Below, in pieces: positions 43,850-55,000 of a DNA stretch of 64,000 nt (the stretch's first letter is position 1; each line of letters starts with the position of its first letter). A program made the position numbers and the translations under genes. The stretch spans positions 92,235-156,234 of the forward strand of contig QPMI01000182.1 in the NCBI GenBank assembly GCA_004431415.1, given 5' to 3'. The notes under the pieces are model-generated. The model worked only from the letters and a program-made list of their open reading frames with translations. It had not been told where the DNA came from and did not search any database. The stretch is from Cyanophora paradoxa (lineage: Eukaryota > Glaucocystophyceae > Cyanophorales > Cyanophoraceae).

Positions 43850-46573
43850 CTAGCACGAAACGAGGTCGCCGTCCCTGAGGGCCCAGACGTCGCGGTCCGA
43901 GTCGAGGGCGGCCCCGCACGGGCCCCGCAGCCGCAGCCCCGCCGCCGGCGCGCCCACCCGCCCCGCCGCCGCCTCCCGCAGCGCCCGCAGCGGCTCCGCC
44001 CCGCGCTCCACCCGCAGGGTCCACGCAGTCGTACCCCGTCGCCACCGGCGTCCAGGCGGAGGGTGATGGCGAGGGGGGAAGGAGAAGGGCCGCTCCAGGC
44101 CCTCGGGGGTACCACGAGCCCGGGAGCGGCGGCGGGGTCGACGCGGAGGCGGTAGGGGCGGCCGACGGCGAAGGGCGCGAGGGGCGCGCAGCGGACGGCG
44201 ACGGCGGCGCCCAGGAGGTGCTCGGCGGGGCGGCGCTGCAGAGCGCCGGCACCGTCCGACCCTCCCCGTCCACCACCTGCATTACAAGATTAATCAATTG
44301 AAATTAAGGCGGGGCGGGCGGGGCCGTCGCACGGTGACGAGGCGGTCGGGGTCGACGCGGGGGCCGCGGGGGCGCCGACGGCGAGGAGGAGGGCGCCGTA
44401 GGCCCCGATGGGCGAGGCCGGCAGGGCCACGCCTTCCAGCCGCGGCCGCCCGTCCCGCGCGAACCTGCCCGCCGGCGCCCCCGTCAAGGAGGCGCGGCGG
44501 GGGGCGAGGACGGGAGGGGCGAGGGGGGGGGGGGGGGGGGAGGGAAGGGGGTGCGGGACGCACCGGGCGGGGATGGAGGGCGGGGCGGGGCCAGCGGGGG
44601 CCTCCAATACGAGCTCGTCCAGCGTCCCGCCCTGCACCGGCGTCGGCGGCGGCGGCGCTGGGGGGAGGGGGGGGAGGGGAGGTTGGGAGAGGAGGGGTCG
44701 GTTAGAGTGGAAGTGAGGAGGGAAGGTAGAGAGGGGGGGAGAGGAAGGTGGGGTGGGGGGAGGAGAGGAGCGGGGGGAGCAGATGAGGGGAGGGGAGGAC
44801 GGGGGAGGGGGCGTGACAAGGGGGGGGTACCGGGGGTACGAGGGGAGGGGGATGGGGGAGCGGGTAGGAGGGGGGAGGGGCGGAGCGGGGGGGGGGGGTA
44901 GGATAGGGGAGCGGGTGGGAGGGGGGTATCGGGGGGGGGGGGGGCGGGGCGCGGGGGGGGGGAAGGAGGGGATGTTTAGGGGATGGCTCGCCTGCAGCGC
45001 CTCGACAGCGGCCGCCAGCGCGCGGCGCGCCTCCGCCGCAGAGGGCCGCGCCGCCGCCTCCCCCGCCCACATCCGCTGCACCAGCGCCTGCACCGCCGCC
45101 GGCACCCCTGCGGCAGATGTGAGCCTCCGCACCAGACAGGCGGGCCACACGGGCGCACCCTCCGTCGCGGGCTCCGGCCGCTGGCCCGCCGCCACCCGCT
45201 GCATCACCTGCCGCCCGCCCGTGAGACGCGGCGGGGCGGGGCGGGGCGGCGGGCGGGGCGGGGGCCTGGAAGGGGTGGACGCCGGGGAAGGGCAGGCGCC
45301 CCGCGAGCGCCTCGTTCAGCACCACCGCCGCCCCGTACACGTCCCCCGCAAAGTCCGCCCTGCCCCCGCCCCGTCAGCTTCGAAATCGGCTCGCAGCGGC
45401 TTGGGGCCTGGGGTCGCTGCGCACGGGCCCTCGCCCCGCAGCGCCTCCGGCGCGGCGTACGCGACTGTTCCCATCGCGGCGGCTCCAGTCGACACGGCGC
45501 CCGACAGCTTGTACTGCAGCCGCCCGCCCTCACCGCGGAACACCTGCCCCGGCCCCTCGTCAGCAGCGGCTCGACCCCGGGCGGCCACCGGCCCGGCAGC
45601 GCGCACGAGGACGTTGCCGGGCTTGACGTCGCGGTGGACGATGTTGCGCGCGTGCAGGTGCGCCAGCGCCCCCAGCACCTGCACCCCTGCGCCCCTCCGC
45701 CCCCTCAGCGCCGGCTGCGCATGCGGCGGACCGCGTGCGCGGGCGCACCGAGGTCGAGGCACTCGGCGAGGCTCAGGCGCCGCTCCGCCAGCAGCGCCCG
45801 CAGGCTCGTCTCCGCCCGCTCCGTCACCAGCGTCGCCCCGCCGCCCGCCTCGTTCACCACTCCGTAGAGCTGCACCACTCCAGGGTGCCGCACCATGCTG
45901 CCCGACGAGTCAGGGGCTGCGAGATCGAACTCGGACCCGGCCGCCGCACCTCAGGATCGCCGCCTCGCGCAGCAGCCGCCGCGCGGCCGCCTCGCGCTCG
46001 CCCGCCGCGCCGAGCGCCGCCGCGTCGATGACCTTCAGCGCGACCGGCCGCTCGCCCCACGTCCCCGCGAAGACCATCCCCGTCGCCCCGCGACCGATTT
46101 CTGCGCCCGCGAAATGAACTCTCCCGTCCGCGCGCGGCCGGCGAATCGGGACACCGGGCACCGGCGCTGCGGACGACCTCAGACGCGGGAATCTCATGAT
46201 CGGCAGCTCCGTTGCCTTGCTCCGCCTCGAGCTCTGCGCCCACGGCCCGCGGGAGAGCGGGTTCGGATCGGCTCACAAAAGAACGGCGCGAGAGAGGCGA
46301 ACAAGAAGCGGAATGCGCACGGGCGAGCTGCTCCAGTATCTCTTGAATGACAGGGTTCACGGGCACCTCGCGCGGCACGCCGACCTGGCGCCGACACGCA
46401 GGACACGCCGCTGGCGCTTCCTCGCCTCGTCCGACTGCCTCGCGCACGCCGGGAAGCGCCAGGATGCAGTCGCGGCAAAAGGTGTGGTTGCAGGAGAGCG
46501 TGGACGGCTGCCGAAGCTGCTCGAGGCAGAGGGCGCAATCGAGCGAGCTACAGCTGGGCGCGGGGGCAGCCAT
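43850..46573 (-). CDS. RING-finger protein kinase-like protein with DFG lost
   Basis: ATG at 46,573. Exon 1 (46,321-46,573) encodes a C3HC4 RING: CALC, CNHTFCRDC and CPAC. Phase-consistent exons 45,950-46,166, 45,749-45,897, 45,607-45,686, 45,425-45,543, 45,266-45,359 and 44,992-45,207 encode a kinase domain: glycine loop EIGRGATGMVFAG, VALK lysine, HRDVKPGN catalytic loop, GTVAYAAPE, VYGAAVVLNEALAGRLPF, ending in the ARPS region. Where DFG is expected the sequence is KLSGAVSTG. Two introns have AG|GC donors. Later exons (44,564-44,631; about 44,333-44,464; about 43,850-44,270) are less certain. The last 55 residues (LRVERGAEPLRALREAAAG ... LRDGDLVSC) resemble a ubiquitin-like fold. RING suggests E3 ligase activity; the kinase may be inactive. 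Confidence 0.75.
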
Positions 46574-47215
46574 ATCGACAAAGGTGGCCGAGCCGCTGCG
46601 AATACGTCGATCCGCTCCGCCGATCGCCTGACGCGGTCAACTCATGAACGCTCGATGCCGGCGCGCTTCCAGTGAACCTCCACGTCGAATGAGCTGCAGC
46701 AAAGTAACCTCCCTGCGCCACAGGGACCGTCACATGCACAGAGATGCGCGGTCGACTGACCCGCGTATCAGCTGCACGTACCCCGGTGACGCTCAGATGA
46801 GGTAAGCCAGCAAGCCGGGCTGGCCAGCCTGGCTTGCTAGCGGCTTGGGCCAGCCCCTGGTACAAGGTTAAGACGCCGACAGCCTGCCAGATCACAGATC
46901 GGAGCAGCTTCAGCCCGGCAGGTCGCCGAAGCCGTCTTTAATTTATAACAGCAGGGGCTTGCCGAGTGCTGCAGCTGGCCAAGTGCGCGGCGAGTGCCCA
47001 ACCGCGACAACCGCGTATCCGCGGACCGGAGACCACGCGCTCGCGCGAATTCTCGGCGCCGGCGGCACGTGCACGACGTTGCTTGAGAAGACGGCGGCCA
47101 TAAGAAACGTTTGCAACGCGGCGCGCGCGCGCCGCTCGTGCCGGCCGCGGTCGCAGCCCGCCGACAGCTGCACCTGCAGCTGCAGCCATGGCCAACAGCG
47201 CATGATCGGCTCGCC
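46574..47215. promoter_or_regulatory. Shared intergenic region between divergent RING-kinase and F-box genes
   Basis: 642 bp separate the two ATGs on opposite strands, so both promoters must lie here. No clear TATA box is seen on either strand. It contains a 30-bp dispersed word around GGCTTGGGCCAGCCCC shared with about 19,700. Confidence 0.55.
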
Positions 47216-49287
47216 ATGGCGGTGAGATTCGACAGCAGCGCAATCGGCCGGCTCTTAACTCGACGATTCGGCAGGAGAGCTCGAGCGCCGCGGCGGATAT
47301 CGACGTGGATGCCGACGCCGACGCGCAGTCTCTGAGCTCGAGCCCGTCCTCGACATCGGTCGCGACCTCGAGCTCGCAATCGGAGGCAGAAGATGAAGAT
47401 CTGAATGTAGATGATATCGATCGACCTGCGGCCTCGAGCTCGACGGAGAACCTCGACCGCAGGCCTAGGCCTAGGCCTAGGCTAGACGGGCCCTCTCTAG
47501 ACGATCTGCCGGATGAGATTCTGTGGTGCGCACATGCTTGCTCATTTCTCCCACGTCGACTCGAATCGGATATCGATGATCCTTTCGAGTTAAGTTTCGC
47601 CAACGCCCTGCGCAGCCGCGTCTTCCTCTTCGTAGGGCCTTTCGATGCGGCGGGCCTGTGCCGGTCCTTCCTCCCATCCCTTCCCCGCCCCGCCCCTCCG
47701 ATCCCCCGGCCCGACCGATCGCGCCACGCTCACAACGGCCCCGTCGGCCCCTGCAGGCTGGACTCTCTCTCCCGCCGGGCCCGCCGCGTGGTGTGGGAGC
47801 TGGCGGAGTGGTCCGGGAGCCTCGACCTCTGGCCGCCGACGGCCGAGGTGCACCTGTCCGCCGCGCGGGCCCGCGGCGCGCTCGCGGACACGGCGCGCCT
47901 CCACCTCGCGGCCGCCCGCCGGCTGCTGCTCTGGGCCACCGCCGGCCGCCTCCGCGGCCTCCGCTCCCTGCGCCTCGCCGTCGCCGGGCGGACCCACGCC
48001 CAGGCCCGCCCCGCCCCGCCTCCCCCCCCCTCCTCCTCCCCCCCCCTTCCCGCCCCCTCCCATCCCCCACCCTCCGCTGGACTCGAGCCCGCGCCCCCGC
48101 AGGCCCTGGTGGAGCTCCTGGCGATGCTTCAGCAGAGCTCGCCGGGCATCCAGCGGCTCGAGGTGCGCCCCCCCTCGTACACCCCTTCGCCCCTTCCTCA
48201 TCCCCCTTCGCCCCTTCCTCGTACCCCTTCGCCCCTCATCCCCGCCCCTCCCCCCCTCCCCACCCCCTCCGACTGCAGCTTTGCCTGACGCGCGGCCGGC
48301 GGCTCAGATACGCCTGTGCCCCCTCTCGGTGCTCCCCCTGGGGGAGCTGGGCCCCGCCGCGCCCCTCCTGCGGGCCGCGCAGTCCCTCCCGAGCCTCTCC
48401 GAGCTCATCCTCCACGAGCCCGAGCTCCAGGCCCGTGCCGCGCGTGCTAGATCTTGACGCGATCTCGAGCTCGAGGCCGGCCCTGCCGCCCCAAGCTTAA
48501 GTGACCCCGCGCGCGCGCCTCCGGGTCCGCAGGCGGATCCGGAGCGGGAGCCGCTCGTGAGCCTGCCCCTGCGCCCCTCCCCCCTGGGCGCCCTGGACTG
48601 GGCGGATCCGGACCGCGTTTCTTCGTCCCTCGAAGTCCTCTCCGTGCCCGAGCGGCTCCTGGACGCGGGCGAGGTCCCCGCCATCGCCCGTGGGGCCCCC
48701 GCCCTCCGCTCGCTCCGCTGCAGGGCCGACCAGGCCGGCCTCTTCGAGATCGCCACGTGGCTCAGAGGCCTTCGAAGCCTCCGCTGCCGCCTCCAGCGCG
48801 CCCCCCGGCGGTGCGCGCCTCGCGCCTCGCGCCTCGGGCGCGTTCTGAACGTATACCGACCCGTGGGCGCAGGGACGAGCTGCAGAGCTTCGGGCCGGGG
48901 CTGGGGCGGCTGGGGGAGACGTGCCCGGAGCTGGCGGTGCTGCGGGTGGGGGGGCGCCGCTCGGCGGCCCTCTCGGACGCCGAGGTGGAGCAGGCCGCCC
49001 GCGTCTCCGCCCTCCGCGAGCTCTCCCTCCGCGTGCGACATTGCTGCCTCGAGACCCCCCCCCCCCCCCCCCCCCCCCCTCATTGCTGCCCCGGCGCCGG
49101 CGCCTTAGCGCTATTGCCGCGGCGCTCCGCCCATGGCCAGCTGCAGGCTGCAGCCCCTGTTCTAGGAGCTGACCACGCGCGGCCGGCGGGGCCTGGGCGC
49201 AGGTGGACGACCGCCACGTGCGCGCCGCGCGCTCCCTCGAGCGCCTCGCCGCCCTCCCCGCCCTCCGCGCCCTCAAGGCCCGCCCCG

Positions 49288-49333
<46 letters not shown>

Positions 49334-50871
49334 TTCTCGCTCGCCCTGCCCCGCCCCGACCCGACCCGCCCGGCCTGGCCCCGCGGAGGCCCAGCCCCGG
49401 CGTTTATAATTAGATTTGGGCCGGGGGGACAGGTGGGGGCGGACTTCAGGGCGGGGCTCCACGGGGCTCCACGGGGCGAGCTCGCCGACTCGCTCGCCGG
49501 CGACGCGGCCGCCCTCCTCCGCCGCCTCCGCCGCCTCGTCGCGGGGGCCCCGGAGGAGGAGGGCGGGGCCCCGCCCCCGCTCCACGAGGTGCGCTGGCTT
49601 TGATTTGATTTCAGTCCTAGGCCTCGCGTTTCCGAGCGATTCGAGATTCTCCAGCGAAGGTGTATTCTCCATTTGAATTAATATTCCTCAACGGTCGCAG
49701 CTGAAAGTGGACCTCGGTTTCGAACTGAATCGCGACACGGAAGAGGTACGCTGAAATCGAATCTAGTCCGCTCTAGATCTGTTTGACGCCGCTCCCTCAG
49801 GAGGCTGTGGCGCTCCTTTCGGCCTGCGCGGCGCAGGGCTGCCTGGTCTCCTGGCGCAGGCGCGACGCCGTAGCTCCCGCCGCGCCCCGACCGCGCCCCG
49901 ACCGCGCCCGCAGCGTCCACGCGCGGACGCCGCACGCGGCGGCGGCGGCGTGGGAGTTCAAGGCCCTCGCGCGGGGGCTGGCCGTCCGCCCGCAGACGGG
50001 GCGCCTGGGCCAGGCCCTCGCCGAGGCCGCCGGGCCCCGCACCCGCCGCGTCCACGTCACCGTAGAGGTCCGGTACCCCCCTCGCCCCGCCCCGCCCCGC
50101 CTTCCGGTCAGATCATATGATTTGATCCGAGGGCGCCCGCCTGAGCGCGCCCGCGCGTGCGCAGGTCCCTCTGAGCGACTCGGCCGTCGACTTTCTGCTC
50201 CCATTCGCCGCCCTCCACGCGCGCGAGGTGCGCCCGGGCGCGGTTGAAATCAATCAGCGGAATACCTATATATATTCAGCTAGAATCGAATTTTAGCTTC
50301 CTTAATTCCGCGCCGACGTCTCCCTCTCTCGCAGGGGGGTCTCGGGCCGCGGCCGCAGCTGGCGGTGCGCGTCCTGCCCAAGCCCGGCATGCCCGAGGAG
50401 GACGTCGAGGCCCTCCGCCAGGTGCGCGTGCGCCCGGGCAGACGCTTAAGCTTTAGCTAGGCGGTCGCCCGCGGCCGGCGCCGGCGCCGGCGGCCCCCGC
50501 GAGATCTAGATCTAAGGATATTAGGGATCTAAGGATAGGCTGGGCGGCCGCCCACGGCCGGCGCCGGCGCCAGAGCCGCCGGCGCCCGCGATCGATATCG
50601 ATATCGGTATCGGTATCGGTATCGACGCCTGCGCCGTCAGATGCCGGCGGCGTTCCCCTTCGCGTCCGTCGGCCCCCCCGTCGTCGGCCCCCCGGACTTC
50701 GGGCGGCACCTCCTCGCCCTCCCCCCGGCCCCCAACGCCCCCGGCGTCCCCAGCGCCCCAGCCCAGCCCCAGCCGCAGAGCTCCGGATCCGGACCCGCAC
50801 CCGCTCGACCCGCGATCGGCATCGGCGCCTGGCTCGCGGCTTCCAGCCCGTACGACTTTCCGCAGCTCTGA
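47216..50871 (+). CDS. F-box protein with LRR-like repeats, 15 exons
   Basis: Exons are 47,216-47,221, 47,275-47,525, 47,616-47,663, 47,757-48,003, 48,103-48,162, 48,308-48,430, 48,533-48,810, 48,873-49,032, 49,203-49,277, 49,433-49,588, 49,701-49,745, 49,801-50,067, 50,165-50,227, 50,335-50,421 and 50,641-50,871. All phases agree, giving 698 residues. The first exon is six bases. After an acidic Ser-rich N-terminus, residues about 80-120 form an F-box assembled over three exons (DDLPDEILCRVFLFVGPF, then LSRRARRVVWELAEW), the SKP1-binding motif of SCF ubiquitin ligases. Irregular leucine-rich stretches follow (LRGLRSLRLAV, SLPSLSELILHEPEL, CPELAVLRVG), plausibly substrate-binding. The C-terminus is Pro-rich. 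Three introns start with GC. The substrate is unknown. Confidence 0.8.
49280..49333 (+). repeat. Poly-C tract in an intron
   Basis: About 53 consecutive C inside the intron after the LRR exon at 49,203-49,277, far longer than a normal polypyrimidine tract. A shorter run of about 21 C lies near 49,058. Confidence 0.9.
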
Positions 50872-52059
50872 TCACGAATCAAGTCCCGGCAATCGCAGGA
50901 GAGCTAGCCCAGCGATTTACAGCGGTTTGCAGCAGAAATGGACTCTTTGGACTGCCATTATCATGATCAGACACCGGAATTCTAGATCTGAATGAAATGC
51001 ACTCTATATCATAGTATCTAAATCTATATATATATATATAGCTACTCCAATTCTTCGAACTCTGCTTCTCGCCTTCGCCTTCTCCTTCCTTGTCGTTCCT
51101 TTCCGAAGTTCCGAGGCTCTTCAGCATCTTGTTAACACAGTCGGAGCTCTTATATATTCGTGGTTGATATTAGCTTCTCCTCGTAATTTGCGCCCTTGGA
51201 CAGCCCCCCGGCTTTAATTTATCGCATTAATTAGCATTATGACGATCTTTGAGGACGATGATGCTTTATAATTACGTGTTTCGGCTTGCTAGATCTTAAG
51301 CCCGAGCTCGCCGAGCTCGCGCTTCTTTTCCTTTCGTTCGACGCAGTGCTGACGAAGCCGGAGCTAGCTTAGTAGGTGGTGCTTTCTTTGCAGTCACTGA
51401 GTACTATCACTAGCGGCTGCTCCGCCTAGTTCGAATTCGCGGAACTGAACCTCGGGCTTCGAATCCCCAAGAGCCCGAAAATCGATCATGAGAGGCCGAG
51501 GTTGGGATAATGCATATGAAAACGAGCTACTGTCTTTTATTGCCATCGCAAACCAAACAGAAAATAAGCCACCAGACTATCACTTTTGCCAGACAGGCTT
51601 TATTTCGCAGCTGGATCTGAAGTGATGTTCGAAGAAAGAACGCGAAACAGTATTAATATGATCCTCTACTCAAGGTCTAGAGCGGGCGGGCGTCTATACA
51701 TCTGCTGTTTATCAAAGCGTCCCACTAACGCTCCTCGACAAGAAACAGGAAATCGCAATTCGGAATCGGAACAGTGAGCTCTTGGCGTCCTGCCGTTCAG
51801 AAATCTTGCGCATGCGAATATTTCATCGGAGGAGGGGGCGTTTGACGAATAAAAGCGTCCCGTTTCCTGCAAAGGCTGCCGAAGAAGAATAATTCAAATC
51901 ACGCTACGTATGTACACTAGTACTGCGGCACGCTTCGAGTTTATATTTGTTCTTGGGGTCGAAGCTAGCGGAAGTGCCGAGAGTCCTAAATCGAAGGCAA
52001 TTATTTACAGCGCCTCGAGATGTAAATGTAGAGAAACGAAGCTCGACGACCCAAACATC
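50872..52059. other. Intergenic region between convergent genes
   Basis: This is the 3' flank of the F-box gene (plus) and of the histidine kinase (minus). It is lower in GC than the genes. No gene or RNA is recognised. Confidence 0.5.
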
Positions 52060-55000
52060 CTACTCCTCGCGGCCCGGCGGGCAGCTGCCGGGGCGCTCCA
52101 GATCGCCGGCGAGCGACGCCGACGGGCGGCGCTGTGCGGCGAGCGAGGGGCCCCCGGGCCCGGCGGCGAGCGCGCCCACCAGTCCCCGCCCCGGCCCCGG
52201 CTCCACCCCGTGCACCTGCGCAGGCCGTCCCCGCCGCGGTCAGCTCTCGGAACGGATCGAAACCATACGAACGTCAACGCCCAACTATACTTCACAGGGC
52301 CCAACGCTAGCTCACGATATAAGAGAACGCTGGATGCATATGTCGCTCGCGATTTGGACGTATATCTCCGTTTACTCGCCCGACCAATTCAAGTAGACGC
52401 ACCAGCATGGTTCCCTGCCCGCATTCCGCCTCCATTTCCGCCGCGACCGCCCCCAGCTCGGCCTCCGCCGCCGCCGCCTCGGCCCCGGCCCCGGCCGGGG
52501 CCGCGAGCTCGGTGCTGCGGCGGCGGCGGCGGCGGGCGAGGCGCTCGGCCGCCGTCACGAGCGCCGCCTCCAGCTCCGCCGCCCGCACCGGCTTCTGCGC
52601 CCGGCAACGAGACGGGGGAGCGCTCAGAGGGCGGGAAGGCTTAAGGTGCGCCGGGGCGGGCGGGCGGACGGCGAGGAAGGCGTCGAAGCCGGCGTCCGCG
52701 CACTCGATCCGGTCCCGCGCCCCCACGTTCGCTGCCCCGCGCGTGAGCGGAGGGGGCGGGCGGGCGGGCCCCGAGCAGGGGGATGGGCGCGCCGGAGAGG
52801 GCGATGGCGTAGGGGAGGCGGGCCGGAGGCAGCTCGGCGCGCATCCGCCGCAGCGACTCCAGCCCGTCCATCCGCGGCATCATGATGTCTGCCCCCGCGA
52901 TGCCAACGAAGTTGAGGCCGTCAGATAAATTCGGGAGCGTCTTTAGTATCGAGCTCGATTAATATTTGATTTGGGGCGGGATGAAGGGCGGCACCGGAGA
53001 GGAGGAGGTCGAAGGGCTCGCCGCGGGCCTCGGCCGCCCGCGCCGCCTCCAGCGCCTCCCGCCCGTCCCCCGCGTGCACGACCCGCGCGTAGCCCAGCTT
53101 CCGCAGCTGCACCATCACGATCTTCGCGTTCGTCTGCGCATGCGCGCCCCGCCGCGTGAGGCGCCGGCGAGGCCGGGGGGGGGAAGGGGCCCGGGCCGGG
53201 CGCGCCGGCGTGTCCTCTGAGAAGAGGATGCGGAGCTGCGCGCGGTCCGTGGCTGCCGGGGCTGGTGGCAGCACCGGTACCACAGCCGGCGCCGGCGCCG
53301 CCGCCAATTGCAAGGCCATCGATGGCTCCACCGATCGCGACTCTGCGCCCTCCGCCACGCCGGACCCCGCCTGCGAAATTCGGAAACGAGCGCGAAAACC
53401 GGTCGGCCCGACGTTGAAGTCGGGCGCGGAGCGGGGGCGCACGGCGGGGGCGGGGCAGGGCGGGGGCGGCTCGAGCTCGAGGGCACGGGGGAGCTCCTCG
53501 TCGAAGGCGGGCGCCAGCGTGTCCGCCTGCCGGAAGACCTGCCCCGGCCCGGGCCCGGCCCGGCCCCGGGTCAGCGCGCGGGAGCCCGGGCCCGGCGCCG
53601 GGGCCGGGGGCCGGGCACCTCGGTCTCGCTGTGGCTGCGCGGGATGGAGCGCGGCACGCTCGCGTCCCGCCGCGCCCGGAACCCCTGCACCAGGCACCTG
53701 CAAGGCACGCCCCGGTCGCTCAAGGACGGCGGGGCGGGCCGGGTGGGGCGGGGCGGACTCGTGGAGGTTGTGCTCGGAGACGGGGAGACGCAGCGAGTAC
53801 ACGTTCTCCCGCCGCGCCCCTGCGCCCCCGCAGCGGTCAATGTAGGGCCGCTCGGAATGGGGCGGCGCGCTGCGCACAGGGGGCGAGGGGGACGTGGATG
53901 CGGAGGGGAATGACGGGGGCCGGCGCGAGGTCGCCCGCGCTCTTCGCCCGCTGCAGCTCCTCGCACAGGCTGTCCACCTGCGAGGCGACCGCGAGCTCGG
54001 CACGCAAGCTCGCAATACACGAGCGTGAACTCGATGTTTAATACGAGCTTCTGGCAGCTAGCAGCTAGCTTCACAGAGCGTAGACTTGAGCTTTCGACCG
54101 CTAAACTGCATCTGTAGGCCTAGGGGCGGGATCTAGACCGCGGGCTCGCGCACGACGTCGGCCATCTGGTCCTTGGAGACGAGGGAGGGCATGTAGAAGA
54201 GGACGCCCCCGATCTCGCCCCCGCGCCCCGCCCCCACCTCCGCTTGAATCGCCTGCGGGGGGAACCGTTCCGAGCCTCAAATCTCATGCGGCCGCCGTGC
54301 GAAAAGGCGCGAAAACGGCGAAGCCGCGCGAAAACGCGCAAAACCAGCGGTCGGACGCACCGCGAAAGTGTCTTCGACGCTCCGGACCTGTCGACGCACT
54401 TATATCAGAGACCTGTTCCCTTTACGTGTTGGCTTTGATTTACTAGCACTTCCGGTGCCGTAAAGCTATATCGTCCGATTTGATTTCCGAATGAATGAAA
54501 CGAACCTCGATGAGGCGCATGCCCCAGCGGGCGGTGTCGACGGCGATGGTGCCCGCCCACACGGGCTCGTCCACCGCGATGATAAAGGCCTTGCCCCGCA
54601 GCACCGCGTCCCCCTGCCCGCCCGCCCCAGCGCACGCGTGAGCCGAGAAATTGATTCGAGCGTCAGCGGGCGGGCCTCGAGGACGGCGGCGGCCTTGAGG
54701 AGGGGCAGCAGCGGGTCGTCGTGCTGCACGGCCGCCGCGCGGAACGTGAACGAGAACGTGCTGCGAGCGCGCGGCCCAAGGATAATGTAAGGCGAGCGGC
54801 GAAAGGAATTCGAGGGGGCGCGGGCGCGCCTGCCGGTGCCGGGCGTGGATACCACCTCCAGGCCCCCGCCGAGCGCCTCCGCGATGTGCAGCTGCCCGAC
54901 CCCATAGATGTCGGAACTCGGATGGAGACGTTTACGCGATATCGATCTGTGGGCCGGGTCGATTACCGAGATGAAAAGTCCGAGGCCCGTCCCTGCCGCG

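Noticed and set aside
44753-46117. 454-residue plus-strand ORF over the RING-kinase gene
   Set aside because: Antisense of exons with clear RING and kinase motifs.
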